Shown: in pieces, positions 40,801 to 48,700 of the stretch
Numbering within the stretch: position 1 is the stretch's first letter
Layout: every line of letters starts with the position of its first letter
Assembly (NCBI RefSeq): GCF_036421915.1
Contig: NZ_JAZGOM010000015.1
Length of the DNA: 64,000 nt
Origin: Georgenia_A wangjunii
Lineage (GTDB): Bacteria > Actinomycetota > Actinomycetes > Actinomycetales > Actinomycetaceae
Direction: 5' to 3' (one strand)
Made by a program: the position numbers and the translations under genes
The notes under the pieces: model-generated
Databases searched by the model: none
What the model was told of the DNA's origin: nothing
The model's input: only the letters and a program-made list of their open reading frames with translations

Positions 40801-41988
40801 ACACCGGACAACGGCGGATTCACAGGCTGGAGCATGCTCGGGGTCGACCCGGCTCAGGGCGCCTGGGCCTCGGCCGCGGGCGAGTGGCTCGACGTCGAGA
40901 TCATGGCGCGCGTGGCGTCCATCGAGATCACGGCGCCCGCATCGATCACCGGTACCGACTTCGCCGTCGTCACCGCGACCCTCACCCAGGACGACACCCG
41001 CGAGGTGCCCGTCCAGTGGCCCGTCTCGGCGGCGTGGGCCGGGAGCGACGGCGTGCACGTCGGGACCGCGGGCTCGGCGCCGACCGACGCGCTCGTCGCG
41101 CTCGACCCGGTCACGGGCCTGCTCAGCTCGCTCGACCGCCGCTGGGACGGCGAGGCGCTCGTGCCGGCGGCCCCCAAGCAGGAGCTGACGGACGTGGTGC
41201 GTACCGAGGACGTCGAGATCTCGGTGACCGTCAACGGGGTGACCGCCACGCACGCGATCGCGGTGGCCGTGCCGGCGCTGGCGGAGCCCGAGCCGGAGCC
41301 GACCGAGGAGCCGACCACGGAGGAGCCCTCGGACGAGCCGACCGAGGAACCGACCACGGACGAGCCGACCGAGGAGCCGACGACGGAGGAGCCGACCGAG
41401 GAGCCGACGACGGAGGAGCCGACCGAGGAGCCGACGACGGAGGAGCCGACCGAGGAGCCGACGACGGAGGAGCCGACGGACGAGCCGACCACCGAGGAGC
41501 CCTCGGAGGAGCCCACCGACGAGCCCGGCCCGGCGCGGGTCTCGCTCAGCGCGCGGAGCGTCGCGGTGGGCGGCGAGCTCGTCGTCACGGCGCAGGGCTT
41601 CCTGCCCGACGAGCAGGTCGAGATCGAGCTGCTCGGCGGTGGCGTCCTGGCCGCGGTGGCGACCGACGACAACGGCATCGTCAGTGCGACGGTCCGGATA
41701 CCGGCCGGCACGCCGGTCGGGGAGCACGTCCTTGCCGTCACGGGGCTGGCATCGGGCCTCGTGGCCGAGGTAGAGCTCACGGTCACGGCCGCGACGTCTC
41801 CCGGTGGCGACCCCACCGGCGGCGCGGACGATGACGGCGTCAGCGGTGACGGCACCGCGGGCGGCGGCGGAAGGCTCCCGAGCACGGGCGCACCGGTCGA
41901 GGCGCTCGCGGGCGGCGCCCTGGTGCTGCTCCTCGCCGGTCTCATGGTGGGCGTCGTCCGCCGGACGCGGGCGACCCCGCTGTCCTGA
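37846..41988 (+). CDS. Wall-anchored phosphodiester glycosidase plus metallophosphoesterase (LPSTG)
   Basis: The 1380-residue protein has a signal peptide (to about 35), a phosphodiester-glycosidase (NAGPA) domain at about 50-405 (FAGVNGDFFDINNSG, ADNALNLDGGGSTTLV), a Big_2-like domain (440-495), a jelly-roll-like region (590-745), a calcineurin-like phosphoesterase (765-1010: VAVMSDAQF, VINGDFVDE, VPGNHEV, FGHHPT), a Glu/Pro/Thr repeat (1145-1227), an Ig-like domain and LPSTG at 1344-1348 with span and basic tail. Together these could uncap sugar-phosphodiesters and release phosphate at the cell surface. GTG 37846 is preceded by AAGGAAG. The reading frame also runs back through the MFS gene, but that part is noise. 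Confidence 0.85.
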   Translation: MSLRNDHLLRRRPRDVALGLLAVIGLAVGPATVAAAAPPGDSLDLTSSGTAIVHRQDETTVSPGVRLTEFTRYEAAGWLRGAVLEIDLENPAISIDYLHPGAVAGNKTVLDMVEEEGAFAGVNGDFFDINNSGAANGIGVDAEDGIVKSPVPGHNNALVIDSRGLGHITEVFLEGTAVINGGESRMPLTGVNTSNFPGDGVAVFNSEWGTYARANNLPDRAGAVEVWIDASSSVITTAQPVGEGEIPASVRVIVAPAGPLADQLRGLDAGDTVQTSYSVRSDADRAVVAVGGQAGQTLVGDGEVRTFGDKSVHPRTAVGLDDGGTRLILAAVDGRSTLSRGLSLDELAVFMRDLGADNALNLDGGGSTTLVSQEPGEDGAEVINSPSDGVEREDANGLGVIVEKGSGVVQAYTVRPALAADDAARVFPGLHRPLEALGYDENHHAVASPAEAWTSSDEAVATVTDGVLTAVAPGRTTVTAAAGDATGQLGVHVLGDLARIEATRSVLAMPSPEAVAQLGVIGYDARGFSAPIDAADVTVTGADGLLSLEAGSASTFDVSALVETGSANLTLAVGDAEAEVSVLIGVNDVAVTTFDDAASWYTAGARSTNVLAPGEGRDGSGLAMTIGFDEQSGTRTANMYPSTDLSFFEPFDGQLQEVGAWFKGDGDGNPATYFTLIDADGRAQYIYGPRVEGTEWQYISVPVPQTLASPVRFRSLALYESAAANQYRTTVQVDDVQAVVAPLAEAPQVERFHDAAVVPAGATDDAPLRVAVMSDAQFVARNPTSPAVAGAREALQEIVAANPDVLVINGDFVDEAAPEDFDLARAILDEELAAADFPWYYVPGNHEVMAGPIDNFIAEFGPTHQHFDMDGTRFITLNTATGTLGSEFAQVAMLRAQLDAAAVDPAISGVLVFGHHPTRDFLPTAASQLSDRQEAAMLEDWLSDFRESSGKSTAYIGSHVGAFSARSQDGVVHLINGNSGKSPSSTPDNGGFTGWSMLGVDPAQGAWASAAGEWLDVEIMARVASIEITAPASITGTDFAVVTATLTQDDTREVPVQWPVSAAWAGSDGVHVGTAGSAPTDALVALDPVTGLLSSLDRRWDGEALVPAAPKQELTDVVRTEDVEISVTVNGVTATHAIAVAVPALAEPEPEPTEEPTTEEPSDEPTEEPTTDEPTEEPTTEEPTEEPTTEEPTEEPTTEEPTEEPTTEEPTDEPTTEEPSEEPTDEPGPARVSLSARSVAVGGELVVTAQGFLPDEQVEIELLGGGVLAAVATDDNGIVSATVRIPAGTPVGEHVLAVTGLASGLVAEVELTVTAATSPGGDPTGGADDDGVSGDGTAGGGGRLPSTGAPVEALAGGALVLLLAGLMVGVVRRTRATPLS
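41368..41475 (+). repeat. Four perfect 27-bp tandem repeats
   Basis: The unit, coding TEEPTTEEP in frame, occurs four times without a mismatch. It lies in the wall-spanning linker of the protein at 37846-41988. Copy-number change would alter linker length without a frameshift. Confidence 0.9.
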
Positions 41989-42000
41989 CCGACGCAGCGA

Positions 42001-42036
42001 CCGAGGGCCCCGCGAGCGATCTCGCGGGGCCCTCGG
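42001..42036 (+). terminator. Strong terminator after the first phosphoesterase gene
   Basis: A perfect 16-bp stem (CCGAGGGCCCCGCGAG and complement) with loop CGAT begins 13 bases after the stop. It is nearly the same as the hairpin at 45307-45344. Confidence 0.85.
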
Positions 42037-42157
42037 CCGATCCGCGAACGTCGCTCAGCCGCCGGCGCACCTAGCGGGAGGAGATCAACGGGGAGCGTGG
42101 CTGTGCCTATGTCGCCGGAGCACTCCCCGATGTGCACGGCCCAGCCGGCTCGGCGAT

Positions 42158-42212
42158 GTTCATCGCCCGGCCATGGTGCGTGCTCCTTCTCTTCACCCCA
42201 CGTCATTAGCGT
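42158..42212 (+). promoter_or_regulatory. PHO-box-like repeats
   Basis: GTTCATC at 42158, GGCCATG at 42169 and CTTCACC at 42191 keep an 11-base register (0, 11, 33), with GTCATTA at 42202 as a further weak unit. The match to the PhoP-box core is moderate. The start of the next phosphoesterase gene is 32 bases downstream. Confidence 0.35.
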
Positions 42213-42243
42213 CACGGCGACACCGCCACCAGAAAGGCGCCCC

Positions 42244-45200
42244 ATGTCCGATCCCCGCATGACCGTCCACGGTTCCCGACGCCGTCGGCGCACCAGCAGC
42301 GTCGCCCTCGCATCCATGGTCGCCCTCGGTGCGGCGCTCGCCGTGACGGCGCCTGCCGTCGGGGCCGAGAGCGTGACCGACGCCCGCCCCGACCGGGTCG
42401 TGCTCACGCCGGCCTCCGACCCCTCGACGGCCCAGTCGTTCAGCTGGCGCACCGGCGCCGAGGTGCTCGACGGGGCGGTGCACATCCGTCTCGCCGGCAG
42501 CACCGACGACTGGCGCGTCGTCGAGGCGTACACGAACGCGCCCATCTCGACCGACGGGCCCGCCACGGTGAGCCACTCGGCCACCGTCACCGGTCTCGTG
42601 CCGGGGACCGAGTACGAGTACTACGTCGGCTCTGACGAGGCCGTGGACGAGACCTGGACCTTCCGCACGGCCGGCCAGCCGGGCGAGGAGTTCACGTTCC
42701 TCTACTTCGGCGATGCGCAGAACGAGCTCGACAGCACGTGGCGGCCGGCGGTGGAGGCCGGGTACAGCGCCTTCCCCGACGCGATCGGCACCGTCAACGC
42801 GGGCGACCTCATCAACAACTCGAACAACACCGAGTGGGACCAGTGGTTCGCGGGCATGGACGGCTTCTCGCAGACGAGCAACGTCATCGCCGCCCCCGGC
42901 AACCACGAGTACAGCGACGACAGCTTCTTGCGCCAGTGGAAGTCGAACTTCGAGTACCCGGCCAACGGCCCCGAGGCGGGCACCGTCGAGGGCGACTCGG
43001 CAGCGGCCGCGCAGGAGCGCGCGTACCGCGAGCACATGGCCGAGGTCATCGAGGAGACCGTGTACTACACGGACTACCAGGGGGTCCGGTTCATCGCGCT
43101 CAACGCAAGCCGAAGCCAGGCGACGGCGCTGTTCACCCCGGAGTACCTGCCGCCGTGCCTCATCGGCTGCGCCGACCCGGTCGCGCTGTGGCTCGACCTC
43201 CAGGCCGCGTGGCTCGACCACGTGCTCTCGACGAACCCGAACCAGTGGGCAGTGGCGACCTTCCACCAGCCGGTGTTCTCGACGGCGGTCGGGCGCGACG
43301 AGGTGGACCTGCGCGAGGCATGGCTCCCCGTCTTCCAGGAGAACGACATCGACCTCGTCCTCATGGGGCACGACCACACCTACGCGCGCGGCTACGTCTC
43401 GAGCGACGCCACGACGACGCCGGGCATCACGACGGGGCCGGTCTACGCGGTGTCGGTGGCGGGCCCGAAGTACTACGACCAGCAGCCCGAGGACGACAAC
43501 GTCTGGACGCGCAACGGCGCCACGCAGGTGGTGCGAGCCGGTCAGACGTCCACCTTCCAGGGCATCACGGTGAGCGGTGGAACGCTGCGGTACGAGTCGT
43601 ACGTGGCGGCGAAGTGGGATGGGGACGAGGCGTCGACGACCGATGTGCCCGTCGGCGGACTGCTGGACTCGTTCACCATCACCAAGCGCGACGACGGCAC
43701 CAAGTGGGTCACGGAGGACGGCGTGGACGTCCCCGCACCGGGTGAGGGACCGGACCCGGTCAACCCCGTCGACCCCGCGGACCCGGAGGAGCCGACCGAC
43801 GAGGAACCGGCCGAGGAGCCTGCTGACGTGCCGCTCGGTCATGTCGCGCTGGGTGAGCTCCGTTCGCCCTCAGCCGCCGTACCCGGCCCGAGCGCCTACG
43901 ACGAGCGCAACGGCGTGCTGTTCGTCGCCGACCAGGCGACCGACGGCACGGGGCGGATCGAGGCGGTCGACGTCGCCACCGACACCGTGCTGCGCTCCTT
44001 CGAGGTCGGCGGACCGGTCATCGACCTCACCTACTCGACCGTCGAGGGCGGCATGATGCTCGTCGGCTGGGAGCAGGACGGCGCCTACCTGGCCAACGGG
44101 TTCGTCGCGGGTGCGGCGGGGTTCGGCGCGCCGCTCCTCGACGAGCCGCTCGCCCTGCCCGCTCCGTTCGACGTCGCACCGATCCGCGGCGTCGGGTTCG
44201 ACGCGGGGGCGCAGATGGCCTACCTCGCGCTGGACGCGTCGGCGCTGGGCGCGGGCAGCATCATCGTCGCGATCGACATCGACAACGGCTCGCTCGCGGG
44301 CCAGACGGTTGTCCCCGCCGGCGTGCAGCGCATGAAGGTCGACCCCGCCACGGGGATCCTGTACGTGACGTTCGACGACGGCGACGCCGGCGCTCTGCGC
44401 CTCTACAACGGTCGTGGTGGCCTCGAGGTCGTGCAGGAGCACACGCTGGACGCGGGAGCGCGCAGCGTCGAGCTCGACCAGGGCAACGGTCGCGTGTACG
44501 TCGGTCACGCCACCGCGGATGGTGGTGTCTCGGTCGTCGATGTCCTCACCGAGACGGTGCACCGCGAGAGCGGGCTGGCCGCGGACGTCGAGGCCGTGTC
44601 GATCGATCGCGAGCTCGGGCTCGTCTACCTCACCAGCACGTCCGCGGAGGCCCCGGTCGTCGTGGCGGGGCGCCACCAGGCTCCCCGGATCACGTCGTCG
44701 CCGTCACCGGTGACCGTGGACGCGGGCGAACCTGCCAGCTTCAGCGCGAGCGCCTGGGGCGTGCCGACGCCGGCCGTGCAGTGGGAGCTGCGCACGGCGG
44801 GTTCGGACGCGTGGACCGAAGTCGTGGGCGCGACGTCCGACACGCTCGTCGTCCCCGACGCTACGGACGGCGCGCAGTACCGCGCTGTGTTCACCAACGA
44901 CGTGGCCGGCGAGACCTACAGCACCAGGTCGGGCACCGCGACAGTGACCGTCGTCGGCGGCGAGGTGCCCACGGACCCGGGGACCGACCCGACGGACCCG
45001 GGCACGGACCCGACGGACCCGGGGGCCGACCCGACGGATCCGGGCACCGGCCCGACCGACCCGGGCACGGACCCGACCGATCCCGGGACCGACCCGGTTG
45101 GTCCGGGCACCGACCCCAACGAGGGAACCGGTAGCGGTGGCCGCGACGATGACGGAGACGACGCGCCCGGCGGCGGAAGCCTGCCGAGCACCGGCGCGCC

Positions 45201-45294
45201 CGTCGAGGCGCTCGCGGGCGGCGCCCTGGCGCTGCTCCTCGCCGGTCTCATGGTGAGCGTGGTCCGTCGGACGCGGGCAAACCAGATGTCCTGA
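42244..45294 (+). CDS. Wall-anchored purple-acid-phosphatase-like protein with propeller (LPSTG)
   Basis: The 1016-residue protein has a signal peptide (to about 41), a fibronectin-III/purple-acid-phosphatase N-domain (45-140), a metallophosphoesterase (150-400: YFGDAQNELDS, VNAGDLINNSNN, AAPGNHEYSD, VATFHQPVFS, VLMGHDHTYARG), a YncE-like propeller (538-812), an Ig-like domain (816-904), Asp-Pro-Gly-Thr repeats (909-960) and LPSTG at 980-984 with span and RRTR tail. It should hydrolyse phosphate esters outside the cell. AGAAAGG precedes ATG 42244. Its sorting signal and terminator are near copies of those of the preceding gene. Confidence 0.87.
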   Translation: MSDPRMTVHGSRRRRRTSSVALASMVALGAALAVTAPAVGAESVTDARPDRVVLTPASDPSTAQSFSWRTGAEVLDGAVHIRLAGSTDDWRVVEAYTNAPISTDGPATVSHSATVTGLVPGTEYEYYVGSDEAVDETWTFRTAGQPGEEFTFLYFGDAQNELDSTWRPAVEAGYSAFPDAIGTVNAGDLINNSNNTEWDQWFAGMDGFSQTSNVIAAPGNHEYSDDSFLRQWKSNFEYPANGPEAGTVEGDSAAAAQERAYREHMAEVIEETVYYTDYQGVRFIALNASRSQATALFTPEYLPPCLIGCADPVALWLDLQAAWLDHVLSTNPNQWAVATFHQPVFSTAVGRDEVDLREAWLPVFQENDIDLVLMGHDHTYARGYVSSDATTTPGITTGPVYAVSVAGPKYYDQQPEDDNVWTRNGATQVVRAGQTSTFQGITVSGGTLRYESYVAAKWDGDEASTTDVPVGGLLDSFTITKRDDGTKWVTEDGVDVPAPGEGPDPVNPVDPADPEEPTDEEPAEEPADVPLGHVALGELRSPSAAVPGPSAYDERNGVLFVADQATDGTGRIEAVDVATDTVLRSFEVGGPVIDLTYSTVEGGMMLVGWEQDGAYLANGFVAGAAGFGAPLLDEPLALPAPFDVAPIRGVGFDAGAQMAYLALDASALGAGSIIVAIDIDNGSLAGQTVVPAGVQRMKVDPATGILYVTFDDGDAGALRLYNGRGGLEVVQEHTLDAGARSVELDQGNGRVYVGHATADGGVSVVDVLTETVHRESGLAADVEAVSIDRELGLVYLTSTSAEAPVVVAGRHQAPRITSSPSPVTVDAGEPASFSASAWGVPTPAVQWELRTAGSDAWTEVVGATSDTLVVPDATDGAQYRAVFTNDVAGETYSTRSGTATVTVVGGEVPTDPGTDPTDPGTDPTDPGADPTDPGTGPTDPGTDPTDPGTDPVGPGTDPNEGTGSGGRDDDGDDAPGGGSLPSTGAPVEALAGGALALLLAGLMVSVVRRTRANQMS
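44968..45120 (+). repeat. Asp-Pro-Gly-Thr coding repeats
   Basis: This stretch codes repeated TDPGTDP-type units with small base changes. It forms the wall-spanning linker before LPSTG. Confidence 0.8.
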
Positions 45295-45306
45295 TCGACG
45301 CAGCGA

Positions 45307-45344
45307 CCGAGGGGCCCCGCGAGCGATCTCGCGGGGCCCCTCGG
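45307..45344 (+). terminator. Strong terminator after the second phosphoesterase gene
   Basis: A perfect 17-bp stem (CCGAGGGGCCCCGCGAG and complement) with loop CGAT starts 12 bases after the stop. Sequence and distance match the terminator at 42001-42036. Confidence 0.85.
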
Positions 45345-45362
45345 CGTTCCGCTCGAACCCCG

Positions 45363-45587
45363 GCGCCGATCGGCCGAGCGGCGCACGGCCAGGTCAGGCT
45401 CACCCGCGGCGGCGAGGCGGGCGGGACGAGCGAGTCGTGGGGCTATGTCGCCGTGCGCCTGGCGGTCTCGTTCCGCCGCCGCCGGGTCGTCACGCTCAGA
45501 CCGACGCAGTGGCAGGAGCTCGCGGCGATGACCGCACTGCTCGATGCCCGCCTCTCGGGCTGGGAACGGGCCGACCAGGCGGTCTGA
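45363..45587 (+). other. Possible gene remnant between terminator and third phosphoesterase gene
   Basis: An open frame with coding-like composition reads GYVAVRLAVSFRRRRVVTLR and PTQWQELAAMTALLDARLSG and ends at TGA 45585-45587. There is no ATG, GTG or TTG before the middle of the stretch. I do not recognise it. It is best read as the 3' end of a lost gene or a small ORF below 45 codons. Between it and 45620 nothing else is seen. Confidence 0.25.
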
Positions 45588-45620
45588 GCGACGCGCCACG
45601 CCAGACGCCCGTCAGCCGCT

Positions 45621-45675
45621 GTTCGGATGACGGACAGTCGTGGTTCACCTTCCGGTCACCGGGGCCGCCTACGGT
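45621..45675 (+). promoter_or_regulatory. PHO box and promoter of the third phosphoesterase gene
   Basis: Two strong units, GTTCACCTTCC (45643) and GGTCACCGGGG (45654), form the 11-base direct repeat of an actinobacterial PhoP box; two weaker units start at 45621 and 45632. A -10-like TACGGT lies at 45670-45675, so the box covers the -35 position, as in PhoP-activated promoters. Confidence 0.6.
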
Positions 45676-45706
45676 CCGAGCGTCCCCACCTGACGGAGGA
45701 GTTTCC

Positions 45707-48700
45707 TTGCTCATGCGCGCCCCATCCGCTCGACCGCCCCGAGCCGCGACCCCGCGGTCCCGGGCCGCGATCTCCCGGCCCCGCGCCGGCGTCGCCGCGG
45801 CCGCCCTGGCCGCCCTCGTCCTCGGCGCCACCGTGCCGGCGACCATCGCCACCGCAGCCCCGGCGACGAGCTGGCCGCTCGTCGTCACCGAGGTCGTCCC
45901 GAACCCGGACAGCTACGACCACTTCGAGTACTTCGAGGTCACGAACACCACGGCCGAGGACCTCGTCATCGGCGAGGGCGGCTACACGTTCTCCTACGCC
46001 TTCGACGACTCGGCCGACACCGGCAACAACGTCCCGCTCGCGGCCCCGGCCGGCACGGTCGTCCCCGCCGGCGGCACGACGGTCTTCTGGGTCTCGTACG
46101 AGAGCGCCGACGGCAACGTCAACTCCTTCGCCTACGACGAGGCGTACTTCCGCGCGTTCTGGGCGTCACGCGGCGGTTCCCTCGCGGGTTACGACGTCGT
46201 CCGCGTCACCGGGCAGGCCGGCATGGCCAACGGCGGCGGGCGCACGATCCGCATCGCTGACGCGACCGGCGCCGTCGTCGGCTGGTCGCACTACCCGGCC
46301 GGATCCACGGGCATCGACGAGGCGGCGCAGTTCCGCACGCCGGTCGAGGCGTCCCAGGGCTCGATGGACCTCCTCGCCGGCAACGCGGCGCCGACCCCCG
46401 GCGTCGTCGACCCCGCACAGCTCGAGGACCGCGGCGGCTCCGAGGAGCCGAGCGAGGACCCCACGGAGGACCCCACAGAGGACCCGACGACGGACCCGAC
46501 CGACCCGATCCCCGGGCCGGCCGCGGACTCAGCGGTCGGCAACCTCCTGCTCACCGAGCTCGTCGTCGACAGCACGAACGTCGGCGCCAGCGACGGCTAC
46601 GAGTTCATCGAGCTCTACAACACGACCACCGAGCCGATCGACTACGCCGACTACCAGATCCGCTACCTCTACCCGGACAGCGGCAGCAGCGCGCTGTGGC
46701 CGGCCACCCCCGACGACGCCGTCGTCGCCCCCGGCGGCACGCTCGTGCTGTGGATCAAGAACGGCCCGAATAACGACCTCACCCGCGCGGACTTCAACGC
46801 CTTCTACGGCACCGCGGTCCCCGAGGCGCAGATCCTCGAGATCACGGCCGGCGGCATGGCCAACGGCAGTGCCCGCGGCATCGAGGTCATGACGGACACC
46901 GGCGTCACGGTCAACCACGGCTTTTACAACATGGCCGGCGTCCGCGACGTCCAGACCAATCAGGGCCTCACGTACGCCGTGGACCCGGCTGACTTCGCGC
47001 TCCAGCGCCTCCTCGGCTCGCGCCCCGCCACCCCCGGCGCGGTCGACGCCGACCAGGTGCCCACCGAGCTCACCGCGATGACGGCGGACGCGACGGCTCC
47101 CGTCGTCGCGGACACGACGCCGGCCACGATCGACCCGAGCGGCGACTTCACCGTCTCCGCGACGATCACGGACGACACCCTCGTCCGCAGCGTCACGCTC
47201 GAGCTGCGCTCCGACGTCGAGGACGCCCCGCGCACGGTCAACCTGCTCCGCGGCGACGCGGACGGCTTCGCGCACACGATCGGCGCGGTCGACCTCATCG
47301 GCAAGGCGTACTACGAGTACCGGTTCGTCGTCTCCGACGGCACGAACGTCACGGCGACCGACGTCGTGCGCGTCCCGGTCGAGGGCGTCAACGCGGACCC
47401 GGTCCGCCTCAGCGTCTCCGACGGCGACGTCCTCGCCGGCACCGCGACGGTCTCCGCCGCGGGCGACGACTTCCCCTCCGGCATCTCCCTGGCGATCGAC
47501 GGCACCGAGCGCACCCCGACGACGGCGCAGCTCGAGTCCGCGCCCGTCTTCGCTGTCGAGGTGACGGCCACGGACGACCGGTTCCGCAACGCCGTCGTCA
47601 TGCCCGGCGATGGCGAGACGGTCAACGACCAGTGCGCCTCCGGCGAGGTCCTGACGATCTTCGAGCGCGGGACCTACGCAGGCGTCGAGACGGTCACCGC
47701 GCCGGTCCCGCTCGGCTACCTCGAGCAGGGCGCCGACCTCACCGTCCTCGTCTCCTCGGGCACGAAGGCCTGGCCGTGCGAGGACGACGACGAGAACAAC
47801 GACGACTTCTCCATCTCCAACCCGCGCCTCATCCTCCCCGACGGCCGCACGCTCACGCCGGCCGGGTACACGGGCGGCTCGCTGTCGATGGGTGACTCCA
47901 ACGACGGCCAGTACGACAACTACCCCGCGGTCTTCACCATCCCCGACGACGCGTACGTCGCCGTCGGCTACGCATGGGACACGACCGAGGCGGCCGACGG
48001 CGAGCACACCGTCACCGCGACCGACGGCGAGTTCACGGCCACCGCCGCTGTCGTCGTCGACAACACCGCGCCCGTCATCACGTCCCGCGTGAGCGCGGAC
48101 CGCACCGAGGGGGAGCGCCTCCAGGGCGCCATCACCCTCGACGCCGAGGTCACCGACGCCACCACCGAGGTGGCCGACGTGCTCGCCACGCTCGACGGCA
48201 CGCCCGTCGAGCTGCCGTACGTGACGTCCTCGACCGACCTCGCCGTGGGCGGGCACACGTTCGTCGTCACGGCGACGGACGCCGCGGGCAACACCGCCGA
48301 GCTCGTCGAGGCGTTCGAGGTGCCGGAGGAGAACCCCTCGGTCGAGCTCCTCGCGCCCGAGGACGGCGCGTCCGTCGAGGCGCCCGCGCTCGAGCTCTCG
48401 GCCCGGGTGACCGACCCGACGGGTGACGACCTCGACGTCGTCTTCCGTGAGGCCTACGCCTACGACCCGACGGACGCGGCGGTCACGGCGCGCTCCGGCG
48501 AGACCCGGGACGCCCTCGCTCCCGAGCGCGACGGCGCCGAGCTCGACGACGCCCAGCTCGCCGCGCTCGCCGGCGTCGACGGCGAGTCCGTCGACGTGTC
48601 GAGCGCGGACGCGCTGCCCTACCAGGCGTTCGACGTCGCCGTGCCCGCGGACGCGGGCGAGGGCGCGTCGGTGCGCGTGCGCTGGGACGGCACCGCGAAC

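Noticed and set aside
41281..41527. CRISPR-like repeats
   Set aside because: The repeats are contiguous, in frame and code the Glu/Pro/Thr linker; there are no spacers.
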